A stretch of DNA of 64,000 nucleotides from Eulemur rufifrons (GCF_041146395.1 NC_091001.1:106166965-106230964); one strand, 5' to 3'. Positions 12,437 through 25,730 are shown, counted from the stretch's first letter. Numbers and translations: made by a program. Notes: generated by a model from the letters alone, not told the origin.

Positions 12437-13707
12437 AATCTGTATTAAATTTTTGGTTCAAAGGCCTTACTAATTCACTTGAAGAAGAGCAGTATGAACT
12501 ATTCCTCAATATATTTAATTAATCTCAGATAATACACTAAGCCTACTTTTGCTAATTTTGAAATTATCGGCCCTGTTTTGTTTCCAGGGATCATTCCACA
12601 GGTCCTGCACCTGCACCTTCTCCACCTATTCACCCCTCAGAATTCGTCTCATTTCTCATTTTCATCATTTCTTTTTCACTTCTTTTTTTTCAATTTTATT
12701 AATATCATGGTGCATCCTTCCCTTTGTTAGAAGTGATATAATTTGGTCTATAAAGCTAAATCTCTCAAGTTGAATATAACAAACATCATAAATTTTTGGT
12801 ACTTAAGAAAGAAGAAAGAATTTACTCCTATTGGTCTATGTTTTCAAATAAATTTTTCATACTTTATAGAATCTTCATTCATTTCTTCTCACTACTTTGT
12901 TTTGGCCATTGTATTACTATGTTTCAAAATCTAAAAGCGTATTCTTTCCTATAAAACTACTGGCTTCAGACATATATTTAATGAAATATAGTTATAAATC
13001 CTCATAAAATCTTGGAATATATGCCTGCTCACTTCTTTGAAAATTCAAATGCCTAATAAATTTTGAAAGTGAACATAAAAATTGAAAGAAAAGCTTGCTA
13101 AAACAGTTCAAGCAGTAGTGATTATTCAACAATAGATAATGTCTATGTGCTTTTGGAGTTCAAATGTTCTTTAATACTTTGGCATCAACCCAAAGCAAAA
13201 GAGGAATTTCCATTTCAAAAAAACTAAGTATTCAAAGAAATGGATTATTGAATTGAATAAATATGTAAAAGTGACTAATGTTTCAAATGAGAATTAGCTA
13301 GAAATTAATTCTCAAATCAAAAATAATTTATGGAAAATATATGAATTCCCAGAATATATTTCATAGGATTTACAACATCAGAGTGAAAACAAGCAATGAA
13401 GAAATGGTATGAAGTAGTGGAATTAAATGAAAGACAAGTACATAGGAACAAATGAGAACAGAGAGATTGGTTTAAATATCAGTTGAGTAGAAAATAAATT
13501 TAGATTCAGGCTCTTTTAGAGTAAGGGTAGGCAGCTGCCTCAAGTAGCTGGTGTAGTTAGGCCAGGTCCCCTCCAGGCTCAGTTGCTAATTGGCTCTTCC
13601 TTCCACTCCTTTTCTGGAAAGCTGAGCAGAGTTTGTTCACATTCTTATTGCCAGAATCAAAAACAGATCCTGGGTGATGAAGGTATGCTTACAGCCCACT
13701 GTTCTCA
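12437..13707. other. Unassigned AT-rich sequence
   Basis: Nothing recognised. There are short chance frames only. Confidence 0.4.
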
Positions 13708-13933
13708 CCCAAAGTCTCTGGACCACAACACTATTGCCCTTTTAAGCCCAGCTATCCTTTACCATAGGAGCTATCCTGTGCATTGTACAATGTGTGGCAG
13801 GTCCCTGGCCACCACCATTAGATGCCAGTAGCACCCTCTGCCCCGCCCCCCCCCAGTCACCATAATCAAAGATATGCCCAGACATTGCCAAACATTATGT
13901 GGGGGGGAATCACCCCCTGATTGAGAACCACTG
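13708..13933 (-). mobile_element. MER5A-type hAT-Charlie element
   Basis: Reverse complement of the MER5A consensus as I know it. Marker phrases in order are 'ccacaacactattgccct', 'gagctatcctgtgcattgta', 'ggccaccaccattagatgcc', 'gcccagacattgccaaacat', and the terminal inverted repeat 'gattgagaaccactg'. It is a non-autonomous hAT-Charlie element about 225 bp long with no coding capacity. A run of nine C at 13,845-13,853 and a run of seven G at 13,902-13,908 replace parts of the consensus. Confidence 0.9.
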
Positions 13934-15057
13934 GCATAGAGTGTAACTACCAGCCTAGGGCAGTCTCCCGGCTGTCAGTGAGCGGCCGAGGCAGTGGTTC
14001 ATGTATGTTCCTGGTGGAAAACATGCTCAACTCTGGAAGTGGCATGTGCGACTGAGAGGCCTTCAAGCTTCATCTTCAAGGTAAATTTGCTTGGGAGTCT
14101 GCATCTCCTATACATCTCTAATACAATATGATTAATAGTTTGAACACTTTGTTTTATTTATGTGCTTATATATCTGTGGGCTGACCACTAGCAGTCTGAA
14201 TCCAGAGAATGTCCCTTTGCTCATCTCTGCTTTTTCAGTACCTCCTAAATGCCTGGCAAACAAGACGCTTCATAAGCACTTACAAAAATATTTTTCAGCC
14301 TGAAACACTAAATCACAAAAACATTCCACTGACTGTGCTAAATTAATTAGCAATGGCATTATGTATTTTTCTAAAAAGGAAAGCACATAAGCTGATGAAT
14401 TGTATCGTAGGCAGAAATCTAGCCCTCAATAAACACAGTGAGTAAAAAAGAAATAAAAAAATACTATGGGAGAACGTTCCTCATACTAACTCATGTGTAG
14501 GTCCCTTGTCTCTCTACCTTTTCACGTCATTACAGTCAGTTACTAACAACTTGGAACAAAATTGTAGTTTGTCTTGTCCTGTTATTTCATGGACTCCCAG
14601 GAACGTGGCTTATCTCTGCAACCTCAGCGCGGGGGCTGCAATGGAGTCATCACCAGTGTTTTCCCTCAGTATGGAGCGTCATAAACTAAATGCTCAGAAA
14701 CATCTTAATCATTTGATTGAAGACTTATTTAGTGTCATCTTAAAGTACATAAAAGCTAAATTACAGGAAAAATACCCAAACTCTTCAGATTTTAGGTTTA
14801 CTTAAATCACTCTCCTATAGCCAATGTAGTGGTTTGAGATCTGTAGGAACAGACAGATGTCTTTCATTATGCCAAAGTTTGGTTTCTCTTGTTCACTTAT
14901 TTTTTCACTTATTAATAGAGATTATCCATTTTTTATTTATGTTATAACTCACAATCTAGTCATCAAGGTAGCCATGAACACGTAGGTGTCATAAAACATA
15001 TAGATGGCATAAGAAAAGTAAATGGACAAAGAGCCATCCATTACTTATTAATAGATA
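13934..15057. other. Unassigned sequence including a 99-codon open frame
   Basis: No repeat recognised. A forward frame at 14,506-14,805 would encode 99 residues with a moderately charged C-terminal half (HKLNAQKHLNHLIEDL... KAKLQEKYPNSSDF). I know no family that matches, there is no convincing Kozak context or splice structure, and it lies alone, so I do not call a gene. It is the most protein-like chance frame outside transposons in the first half of the window. Confidence 0.4.
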
Positions 15058-15205
15058 AAAACATGGACTCTGTAGACGTACTGCCTGGGTTCATACTGCA
15101 GCTCTCTCACTTACTTACTATGTGACTTGGAAACTTACCTATTCTCACTGTGCCTCAATTTCTCCCTCTGTAAAGTGCCAATAATGATAATGATAATACC
15201 TAACT
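15058..15205 (+). mobile_element. MIR SINE
   Basis: The sequence tracks the MIR consensus for nearly its full length: 'actgcctgggttcatactgc', 'agctctctcacttacttact', 'tatgtgacttggaaactta', 'gtgcctcaatttctccctct' and 'gtaaagtgccaataatgata'. Forward orientation and well preserved for such an old element. Confidence 0.93.
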
Positions 15206-15403
15206 TGCTTTTTTTGTTTCAGCATTTTAAATAATTTTTACTTCACTCTCTCATTGCTTGAATAGATTCTGATAAGAAGTCTGCTGTGATTCTAATGTTT
15301 GTTCCTCTATAAATAAGATGTATATTACCTCCTCTGGCTTCTTTCAAGATATTTTTCTTTGTCTTTGCTCTTCAGCAAGTTGGAGATGATAAGCCTAAGT
15401 GCA

Positions 15404-15406
<3 letters not shown>
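15206..15406. other. Unassigned sequence
   Basis: Short unassigned AT-rich interval between the MIR and the GT repeat. Confidence 0.4.

Positions 15407-15436
<30 letters not shown>
15407..15436. repeat. (GT)n microsatellite
   Basis: Perfect GT repeat of 15 units, preceded by 'gcatgc'. Confidence 0.95.
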
Positions 15437-15438
<2 letters not shown>

Positions 15439-17539
15439 CTTTACTAGTGAGTTCCTTGGAAGCAATTGCATCATCTCTTTCAACTTTTGATCAAAGTGGC
15501 TAACAGTAAGTTGTCTATCTAATAGGGCTTAGTAAAATTATGTGGAATAAATGAATGAAGAAATAGTATTATTTCCTTTTCAGTATCCATGTATACAAGG
15601 TCAATTTTGAAAAAAATGTAAATTAGTGTATTAAATCCCCACCTATTAATTTAACTATTCACACAGAAACATTATCCTCCAGTGCTTATTTTTTCATCTT
15701 CTTACCTTTCCTATCTACTCTAATTTATCTGATCTAAGTTCCAATAAGATCAGTTGTGATCCAATAAATGATTCAGATGTCTTGATATGGCCCCTTTTAA
15801 ATTAAACTTGTCATCCGTAAAAGAATATATTTGGAACAAACTACTACCCTTAAGTAAATAGGTGTCTATTTGCAGGAAGACTATTCATTCCTACATGTCA
15901 AGTCTTGCCCTTTGTTGTGAAGTTCAAATACTCACATTGGTACATTTAAAAAAATACTTTTAATCATATAAATACCAGGGGAAAATAAAGGAATAAACTC
16001 ACCAAAAAGTACTTGTGACAGAGATAGTAAAATATTAGAAATTTGAATGTCTGAGGAGAGTATGTGGAGTAGTTATCTCTGTACGCAATGTGGACTTTTG
16101 TCTTATAGAATCTATATTCATCTATGGCCATTCAAACATATTTTAAAGAAAAGCTTATAAAATTGTCAATATTAGCCAAAAGAATGTGTAAATTTTAGAA
16201 AATACCCTTGAAACAGACATTTACAGTTTAAGAACTTTAATACCAAGAAGCATCAGGTTTAATTCACATTTATGTGAAATTAAAGCCTTACTTTGATCTA
16301 ATTGTTTTTAATATACATAATTGGTCTTTGTATTATAGAAATGGTTCAAGTTTCTATGTAAAAATAACTATAAATATCTTCAGATGATATTCTTGGACAT
16401 TTGAGCTTATTTAGTTTTTAATATGCAGAAATTGTGAGCCAATGCTTTAAGGATGCAATTTCTACTGTCCAAGCAAAACAGAATGAAAACAAATTTAATA
16501 AGAATCAGAAATCTCTTTCTTGCTCTTAATGAATTATAATCACAAAATAAAATCACTGTTGCAGAGTGCCACAAACAGCAATGAACAATAAATCTATTTT
16601 TTTCACCTTCATTGTTTTGTGCAACAGGATTCAATATATTTATATATATTTGAACAAACAAATAATAGTAAAATTTTAAAAGCATAACATATAAAAGTCA
16701 TGAATATTTCTGGCAGTCATTTCAGACATTACCCTTACCATATGCATTCCTATTGCATTTTAATTAGCAAAAAGGTTGCAATTAAGACAATACATCTTAT
16801 TAATTCTGTAAAGAAATGAAGTGCTCCTTTTGATATCTCTCACAAGGAATATTTGGAAATGTCAGAGGCTGAGTTATAGGAAAAAGAACATTTCATGGCC
16901 TAGTAATTCAGGCAATACATGCCAAGCAATAAGAAGGGGAGAAAGATAATTGAAGTAGGTAGAATAGAGGAAAGATTGTGGGATAAACATTATGTATGGA
17001 GGCATACTCCCAGGTAATGAGGTGATAGATCTAATCTTTTGTAAAATGTGATATACAAATAGCCATTTTCTAGAAACAGACAATACTTGCAGCTATAAAA
17101 GAACAAGTAATCAAGCATTTATTATTCTCTAGCTCAAGCAATAAGCAGAAAATTATAAGAGTGAAAGAAATTCTTTTAGATTAAGGAAATTATTCAATAT
17201 GAGCTTTCTCTAACTTCAAGTCAGCTCTCAATTATATGCACTGATGGAAGAGAAGACAGGATGTAGGCTACTGGAAATGGCAAATGAAAAATTACAGATG
17301 ACTTGGAAATGGATAATGCATATTCTGATGTGAGCTCTAAAACAATAAAGAGCCCACATCCGCTGATAATTTTGTCATGAGAACCCACAACTTGGGTGCA
17401 CTGTGTACTGATAGTTGAAAAAAATATATTAATATATCTTCTGTTAGGATGTATGTTATGTTGGTGCAAGATTTGGAATTCTTAGACAGAGCAAGAAGAT
17501 ATTTTAGTCTGTCAAATCATTAATGTTCACATCAGTAAA
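15437..17539. other. Unassigned AT-rich sequence
   Basis: No recognisable gene or repeat in about 2.1 kb. Reverse-strand frames of 69-92 codons at 16,407-17,083 have no recognisable similarity. Confidence 0.4.
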
Positions 17540-17640
17540 ATTATCTCAATATGTATAACACCTACCTCACATGGTTATTATCAGGATTTAATAAAATAGG
17601 TTGTGTGAAAACATTAGGGACCTATTTAAATGACAGGTAT
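17540..17640 (+). mobile_element. MIR fragment (3' half)
   Basis: 'taacacctacctcacatggt', 'tattatcaggatttaataaa' and the following bases correspond to the MIR 3' half ('gtacctacctcatagggttg', 'ttgtgaggattaaatgag'). Confidence 0.75.
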
Positions 17641-18119
17641 TAAAATTGTAACACAAGAACAGATAGTTGTTTTGTCTTTTTTAACATTATTTCCCCATTA
17701 AATGGCCCAGTAGTCGGCAAACAATAGACACAGAATAACTATTTTGGGAATAAATAAATAAATAAATAAAAGAATTCTCATTAGTATTATTAAAAACTAT
17801 AGGATAAACAGGTCTCTGATGACTTCTCAAATAAAGGGTATTTCTATTATCACAATAGTAGAGGAAATAATTTTTGAGCAACCATGTAGAGATAATTAGC
17901 ATAATTTAAAACTATAAAGGTTAATTTATAATTTTAGTTCATAAACTCTCCTTCAAAGACTTGTCAGTGACCCACTTTGCTTGGGCAGTGGTGTCCTCAC
18001 ATTGTGTAATGACTGAGGCTTTGCAAATGTTCCTCTATCAGTGGATTATTTTTAAAGGATTCCTAGTTGGTGGAACCTAATATTATTTGAGTGTTTAATA
18101 TTTCTATCCAATCACATTT
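17641..18119. other. Unassigned sequence with (AATA)n run
   Basis: Contains a short tetranucleotide run 'aataaataaata...' at 17,750-17,771. The rest is not recognised. Confidence 0.5.
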
Positions 18120-18275
18120 TTCACATAAACCTCAGAAAATCTGTGTTCAATGAACAGATAAAGAAGCTGAGACCTAAGACCAAGAAAGTTTTAAAACTTG
18201 TCCAAGCATAGAACTAATAAGGATTCCAGCTGAGTCCTACATTCAACTGTGTGACTCCATGTCTAGCCTTTTCCT
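18120..18275 (-). mobile_element. MIR fragment
   Basis: Reverse MIR: 'gaacagataaagaagctgag', 'acttgtccaagcatagaact' and 'aaggattccagctgagtcct' parallel the reverse consensus ('cagatgaggaaactgaggc', 'aacttgcccaaggtcaca', 'gggattcgaacccagg'). Confidence 0.7.
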
Positions 18276-19809
18276 TAACAATACATAGCCCTTATATAAA
18301 TTTAACACCTGATTTTTGAATGTACCCTAAGAACAAGATATAAAATATAGTACTTTTATTATATATAAATCTTCTCAACTGGATATTCAACTTTGGTACA
18401 CAAAATTCCTTACAATTCCCTTTTTTTTAATTAATTTTTTTGTAAATCCCCAAAACTTCACCATTCTATAGATTTTTGTCCTTTCTTTTATGAAGCAAAA
18501 TTGTAAGAACAAGATATAAGGATTAGTGATAAACACTGAAAGTCATCTCAGCCTTGATAGTCTATGACACTATTATTCTTACTTGTGAAATATCCCATGT
18601 TCAAAATATATTGTAGGAATTCATTTCAGGGTTAGTAGAAAAGAGAGGAGAATTCTTAGAGCTTAAAAGCCATAACTAGTCCTTAGGAACGTGAAATGTG
18701 AAAGAGTAGAGCCCATGCTTTTTTCATTTTCGCCTTCATCCCTCAAAATCCAATCTCAGTCCTGTATATTAATATGTTTTCAAAACATTCTTTGTTGAAT
18801 AATTAAACGAGTAAGTATAGAATACAATATTCTAGAAGCAAAGCAGAGGTCACATACAGAGTAAAATCCCCTTTTGCACCAACTTTTATCCATTCAATGT
18901 ATTGTGGAGTTTTCTGTAAAAATGTATAAAGCTAATCTCTCATAGGATTAGAAAAAATGAAGATTAAATAAATTAATAAAAAATGTATCATATTAGTCAA
19001 ATGGAAGATGGGGATGGATATAAAGTATAATAAAATGTTTTACATAATTTGTATATCATGTGATTCAAACTGCATTCAGAGATGTGTTTGCCTTCTAACC
19101 TTGCTTTTTGTTTTCATTTGCACAGGTAAAAATTGTGTTGAATTAATCATTGCTGAAACTAAGTTCTTACCTTAGCAAATAAGTGAGACTACATGTAAGC
19201 TTCATAACAGAATTAGTGGGGAAACAATGTGGCAGTAAATAGCCCATGGAGGAAAGCAAACTAAAGCACAGGACAAGAGCCTTCTAGGGAGGCTCAAAGT
19301 GATTATATGAAAAGCAGGTGGAAGACACTGATGATTAACTGATAACTATGTAGATTAAAGCAGGATAGTATCGCATAGAAAAATAAGATATAATTTCTCC
19401 TCTTTCTTATCACTGGTTTCCATAGTAAAGTTGTTTAATTTTCCAACAACCAAGGAGCAAACCTGGGACTGATGCCACAGGGGGAATGGAGGGGTTGGGA
19501 ATGAGAATTGGGGGAAGGGATGGGAGGTGATTCCATGGAAACCTTGCCTGCATCTTCAATCATCAACCAGTCAATTCATGTGCATTCAAGGCTGGGGATT
19601 CAGCAACATGATTCAGTTCCCTTTGTTGCCTTGTGACCTCAGCTCTTTGATGGGGTCCAGAAAAATTTTGATTTTGTAGATTATCTGGCTTTTCTCATTC
19701 TTTTGCATCTTTCTACATCCTAATCACATGCAGAACTCTCATTTTTAGGCCTATGTTGCAATTCAAGGCAAAATAAGAATCTCATACCTATAAGGATTCA
19801 TTCACTTTG
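18276..19809. other. Unassigned AT-rich sequence
   Basis: No gene or repeat recognised. A G-rich patch 'ggggaatggaggggttggga...' lies at 19,481-19,530. Confidence 0.4.
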
Positions 19810-19972
19810 ATTATTTACAATACTTATCTGATAGTTTGTTTCACCCCACTAGAATAAAAATACCTGAAAAACAGGGATTCGTATTACTTTTATTTATTAC
19901 TGTAGTACTTAGAACACTTAGAAAGGAGTCTGCTACAAAGTTGCTTCTCAATAAATGTTATTTAATGAATGA
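19810..19972 (+). mobile_element. LINE L2 3' end
   Basis: The order 'caccccactagaataaaaat', 'aaaaacagggattcgtatta', 'agtacttagaacacttagaa', 'ttgcttctcaataaatgtta' and 'taatgaatgaat' follows the L2 3' UTR and its terminal repeats. Confidence 0.75.
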
Positions 19973-20164
19973 ATATTTAATAACATATAGCTAAATATGT
20001 TATTAAATATTTAATATTTAAATAAACATTAAATATATGTTCACATTTTGCTCTGAAAACATTTAATATATATAATATTATCCCCATGTTTTAAAGGAAA
20101 AAAGTGTTTTCAAAGATATTAAGTAAATTGACCTGCATAACATAGTTTTACTTGACAATGAGAG
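19973..20164. other. Unassigned AT-rich interval
   Basis: Dominated by 'aaatat/atttaat' composition just after the L2 end. Nothing else is visible. Confidence 0.4.
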
Positions 20165-20400
20165 AGGCAAAGTAGTGTCATGGAGAGAACTAGAGTATTT
20201 ATGTCAGGAAAACTGAGTTTGAATCCTAACTTCTCTATGCACTTCCTTTGATGGTTTGAACAAATCACTTAAATTTTCTGTCTTCAGTATTCCCTTCTTT
20301 AAGGTGGGGCTAATACTTCCTCCTCAAAAATGTTATGTTAAAAAACTAATGGGGTCATTATTTAAAGCAAAACCTAATGCTGAATAGCTGTTACTATGTT
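20165..20400 (+). mobile_element. MIR SINE, diverged
   Basis: 'aaactgagtttgaatcctaa', 'aacaaatcacttaaattttc', 'ttcagtattcccttctttaa' and 'ggtggggctaatacttcctc' follow the MIR order ('tgggttcgaatcc', 'caagtcacttaacctc', 'cagtttcctcatctgtaa'). Confidence 0.75.
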
Positions 20401-22154
20401 TCCCACTACTTTTAATATTAGTATTATTTTTGTATTACCTTTCTTATTATCTAGATCTTGATTCTAGGTTCTCTGATGCTAAATCCTGGGCAGGTTTTAC
20501 TTTATAATGCTGCCTTTGAAACATGGAGCATTTGAGGTTAAGACAAATCTATGGAGTGGGAGGTACGGTAGGGTTTGCAGGGCCAGAGTCTGCAAAGATT
20601 TTATAACGTACTTAGAGAACTTGCTTTTGACTCTGACACATAGGCAGGGTTAACTCTTCCTTGTGCTAAATGTCCTTCATCAGTTTGCATGGATGATCAC
20701 TTCCAAATGCGTAAGTAGTAATGCTACCTTCTTGGCATTTTTTGGAATCAGAATATATTTATTTAAAAATTTGATTGTAATATGTCCATTATTTTCCAAA
20801 AGATAACTGGCTGAAACTTGAAATATGAAATCTGAGTAACTTGTGCAAAAGTGAAATAAACAATTATGGAGGATTTTTCAATTTCACACTTAGCAAATAA
20901 TTTTGACCCCAAGAATTATTTTTTCTAAAAAGATGTTCTTTAAAAGTAGTTGATAAAACATAAATAGCATTGAGAAGAGTATCAGGGATGATCCTGATGA
21001 GTAAACAAATGTGATATCAGGACAGACCTTCTAGACTATAGTTCTTTGGACTGTATTGTCAAGGCTATGACAGTGTGGAAAAGATTAAAACAGAATAATA
21101 GATTTGCATATTTTAAATTTATCTCTCTCAGCAGAATGGCATGCTGTAAGAGTAGAGTCATAAAGACTTTATTCAAATTCTAATGTTCTATTGTTTTATG
21201 TTGTTTGAGACACAGGGCTTGTGTATGTCTAGGGAGTGGCATGACATGATAGCCAAGGAGGTTCATGGGAACAAAAGAACCACCATGAAATTTATAATGG
21301 AAACTGAGCTACTAATGCAATGATGATCACACTGAACCAAAAAGGAAATAAACTTTCTTACACTTTCTGGTGTAAATTTTCTGGGTGCTTAGACAGGCTA
21401 CTGGACATGTATCATTTTATCCATTTTGAAAGAAATGGTAGAAATTTTTGTGTCATTTTTTAAAAAAATTCAAATTACTTTTCTTTCAATGCAAACTTCA
21501 TGGTGATGATGAGAAATTTTGAATGAAACTATCTTGGTGAAAAAATACATTTTTCATATTATTATAGAAATAGAATTCCATAGGCTTTTACTTTGTGTTT
21601 TTATGGAAAATAGCCTGAGGCATTATATGCTAACATATTGGTTAACTAACTAACATCTATTTTTGAAAGTCCATTAACCAAAGAAACTTAGACTGAAAAT
21701 TAATGTTTTTCTTTCTTTTTTCTTGCTACATATTTAGAGATGAGTGGGGCTATTTTAAGGGCTAGAAAGACATTATAGCTGAAAATAATCTCAAGTATCG
21801 TAAAGGAAAATGTATTTATTCCACAGTTGAGAATCTAAGACCTAAATGAAGAGACTCTATGACCAAAGTCACAGAATTATTACTTTCATTGGCTAGATTT
21901 TATCATAGTGCCCTGACAGTCAATTCGTTATGCTTTAAACTGTAGCTCAAAACATTTGAGTGCATTTTTTGTAAATTATTAATCATGTAGAAATATTATA
22001 CTTTATTTCACTTGGTAGCTTATAATATTAACTAATAATTTTTTAGGTTTTAAGGTAATTTAGTGACATTATGTCATTTGCTATGATATATGATTTGATT
22101 TATAAAATAGCACTTTTTTCTAATTACATAAGTCCTATGAAATAATGAAAACAA
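20401..22154. other. Unassigned AT-rich sequence
   Basis: No gene or repeat recognised in about 1.75 kb. Confidence 0.4.
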
Positions 22155-22179
22155 ATATATATATATATATATATATATA
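22155..22179. repeat. (AT)n microsatellite
   Basis: Perfect AT repeat of about 12 units. Self-complementary, so it can extrude a hairpin. Confidence 0.92.
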
Positions 22180-22739
22180 AAGTATCTTACATAAAATCCG
22201 AAATTAGAGAGAAAATAAAGACTGTTTAAGTGCCACTACCTAGGATAAAACAAAGTTCACATGTGGAATAAATATCATTGACATTAAATGAAACCCATTT
22301 TTAATAAGACATACACATTTTCCTCAAAAAACTCACTATGAAGTAGTGAGACAGACACTAAAAAAAAATGACTATAATGTCTTATTGTAATTGAAATAAT
22401 AGACTAGTAGAGATAAAAGGCTTTTTTGGAGCAGCGATATGTTTGCACAGTGAAAAAAACTGATATGCATGATATGCTTTAAGATTATAGCGTAGGCTGC
22501 TTAGGGTAGGGGTTAAATAGAATACTCCAAGGATATGCTGCAAATAGGGATTTTTTTTTTTTTTTTTATATAACAGACTATACATCAAATAACGTGGCTA
22601 AAATTAGAGGTTTATTCTCAGTCTGGACCCTAATTTAAAAATTACTTCTGACTCAAAATGGTATGAATATAAGCTTTTCCATTAGAAAGAGACAATATGG
22701 ATGCAAAATATTTTTTAACAAACCCTCAAAACTCAGGAA
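22180..22739. other. Unassigned sequence with poly-T
   Basis: Contains a run of 17 T at 22,551-22,567, which could be the reversed tail of a short retroinsertion, but no body is recognisable next to it. Confidence 0.4.
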
Positions 22740-23485
22740 TACAGAACAAACGACCCCACCCCAACACCACTAAAGAAGATGTATGGCAATTAATCTCATA
22801 AAAAGATGCCCAATATTATTACCCATTATGGAAATGCAAAATAAAACCACAATGAACTACCACTGCATTTCTATTAGAATTGCTAAAATAAAGAAATTTT
22901 TACAACATCAAGTTTTGGCAGGGTTTTGGAGCAACTGAAATTAGCATACATTGCTGGTGGGAAAGCAAAAATATAATAGTCCAATGACTCTGGATAATAG
23001 TTGGGCAGTTTCCTACAATATATTGATTTTATTATATTCATAATCATCAAAAACTGGAAGCAATCCAAATGTACTTCAGTAGATGATTGAATAACAATGT
23101 TTGGCACATCCCTAAAATAAACTACTACTGTCCAGCCAGGGAAAGGAATTAACCCAATGGACACTCAGCAACATGAATGAATCTCAAAGGCATTAATGCT
23201 GAATGAAAAAAACTTAATCACAAATGGTCACATTCTGTATGCTATCATTTATAGAACATTCTGGAAAAAGTAAAACTATTCTGGATGGAGTACAAATCAA
23301 TTGTTTTGAAGTGTTAGGAGTGGGAAAGTTTCGACTCCAAAAGGCCGCACAAGGGAACTTTTTCTGGTGATAGAAGTGTTCTGCATTCTGATTGTAATTG
23401 TGGTTACAAAAATTGATAAATATATTAAACTTTATACCAAAAATATCTATTTAACTACATGTAAATTTAATAGTAATGAGAATTA
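22740..23485 (+). mobile_element. L1M fragment, ORF2 end and 3' UTR
   Basis: Forward-strand old L1. Phrases typical of mammalian L1M ORF2 ends appear in order: 'aataaaaccacaatgaacta', 'gttttggagcaactgaaatt', 'gctggtgggaaagcaaaaat', 'caaaaactggaagcaatcca', 'acatgaatgaatctcaaagg' and 'cacattctgtatgctatcat'. The UTR follows, with 'ggtgatagaagtgttctgca'. The reading frame is destroyed. Another L1M 3' end follows directly. Confidence 0.88.
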
Positions 23486-23529
23486 AGATTATTATAATAA
23501 TACACAACTAATTCAATGACTATATTAAA

Positions 23530-24270
23530 AATATGTGATCACTCTAAAATCCAGAGAGAGTATATAGGAAGTGAATATCCTCTATTTTCTGATAGAAATA
23601 TAAATTAATTTGACCACTTTGGAAAATAGTTTTTTATCTATTAAAGCTAAACGTAAGTCAAAAATATGACCTGACCTTTCTAATTCTACATTATATAGTC
23701 AAGAATGTGTATGTCAATCAAAAGCATGAGAAGAGAGAGTGTTCATAGTAGCTTCCCATAACCAAAGTGTGGAAACAACTTAAATAACCAGCACATAAAA
23801 ATGTTTAAGTGCAACATATTTACATAATGAAGCAGTATACAGCAAGAAAAATAAGCACCTTATAACAAACAACAACATTGCTGAACTCCTCAGACAATAT
23901 GTTGAATGAAACAACACAAACAGAAAAGAGAACATTTATGTAATACACTATGTACCTCAATGACAGGAAATACTAATTTCTGATAATAGAAATGAGAACA
24001 GGAATTACCTCTGTGATGTACTGAGTGGGGTGGAGCAGGAGGAGTCATTTGGGATTGATGGAAACTTTCTATATCTCAATCTGAATAATGATTACATGGT
24101 TAATACACATATAAATTTTAGTGAGTTGAATGTTTAAGATTTGTGTACTTCACTGTGTATTTGTTACACTTCAATTTTAAAAGAATATTTTTTAAAAAGG
24201 AGAAAAAGAGAAAAGAATTTTTCTTAAAAAAGGAAAGGAAAAGAAGATTAAAGGGGAAAAAAAAGAAAAA
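23530..24270 (+). mobile_element. Second L1M 3' fragment with A-rich tail
   Basis: Begins with a degraded repeat of the same ORF2 landmarks: 'gaccactttggaaaatagtt', 'ttcatagtagcttcccataa', 'accaaagtgtggaaacaact', 'atatgttgaatgaaacaaca' and 'atgattacatggttaataca'. It ends in an A/AG-rich tract at about 24,176-24,270. Because the landmark order restarts, this is a separate L1M copy in tandem with the one at 22,740, not a continuation. Confidence 0.82.
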
Positions 24271-25730
24271 CCTTTCAGGTATTTCTATAGAATTCTTATA
24301 AGGTCATTTCTAATTTAAATGTTGATGCTAGGGTAGATAAAATTCTTTCTTCTACTTTGAAAATATTCTTGTTATGGCTTATATGGACATGTTATTTATC
24401 CCACACAAATGTTTAATTATCCTACAACCCTAGTTATTAGTCATTGGTTGATAGATTCACACTAATATATAAATAAGTATACCAATTAGATGATTAATTA
24501 CGGAGCACATCCTTTCTGAGCAGCTAGAGTCCTGAGCACAGTTCACACCATCTCCTCCTTAATAGCTAGCAATTTGAAGAGTAATGAGAGAGTTGATTGC
24601 ATAGCTCATGCACGTACAACTCAAGGGGGCAGGTTAGCATTGTAGTCTAGGTAGTTTCATCCTCTTGATTTATACAACACAGCAGTTCTTGTAGTCACAG
24701 GCCCCAAAAGAGGAAAATAGGATAATTTAGGGGATGTTTCATTTACGTTCTGGGAAAGCCTGTGCTTGTTAACTCACTATCACCACCAGCTCCTTCTGAG
24801 ATCTCCATTGTACCATGGGGGCAAGCCAGGAACAATAAAAGCTTTTCTTTTGGGTGCCTGTTATAAGAGGCGCTAAGGGGAGATTTGAAATGTGGGGAGA
24901 AGCAGAGATCACAATACCTTTGAGCAATTTGTGGGCATATCCATGATCAGGGGGCTCATGGAGGGAGCTAAACAGTGTAGGGAACAATGCCAGAGAACCC
25001 CCAATCTTGGTGCTGAAAAGCACTTAGTCACTGATTTCTAGGTCTTTGCTCTCCTAGACTTTTAAATGCTTGTATAAATCTTGAGTTATTTCTGTTACAA
25101 CTATCCATTCCTTGAAAAATAGAATAGGTTTTTTTTTTTCTGACAAAAATCTAATTGAAACATTTCCTAATAGACACTGATATTCCAATACTTTGGTGGC
25201 TTGCTTCTGCACAAACAGATTCAGTATGTCTCTCCAATAGAGTCATTATGAAGAAATTCTTTCTGGGAAATCAAATATTTTGACGTTTTTATCATGGTAC
25301 CCCATTGGTTATGAATATACCATATATTAAGTTAGAAGATATCACAGTTAATTTATACATTCCGAAAATATTTGTTAGTTTCCAACTTTTTGTCAGGCAC
25401 TGTGCTCATTAAAATTAAACAGTAATTTTAATATAATAGAGTGCAATTATAGGGATCCAAAGTCAAAACACCTTAGTCTGCTAAGGGAAGTCTGTATAAA
25501 GGACAGAACATTTAAGTTGACAAATGGAACTGTTGTTTGTTTAGTGAAGTTGGAAACTAAAATATCAGAGGGGTCATCTGAAAGACAAATATTAAACATA
25601 TCTTTTTGCAAATAATATCTATGGCTTAATTTAGAAAAACCCTCAGAAATATGGGAAATGTTCTGTTGTAACATATAAACATACATGTTTTTAAAACAAA
25701 GCTTTCACAAGGAAGAAATTGGGGAATGGA
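24271..25730. other. Unassigned sequence
   Basis: No gene recognised. The part at 25,365-25,430 ('gtcaggcactgtgctcatta') may be a scrap of an ancient interspersed repeat. An 84-codon reverse frame at 24,769-25,023 has no recognisable similarity. Confidence 0.4.
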
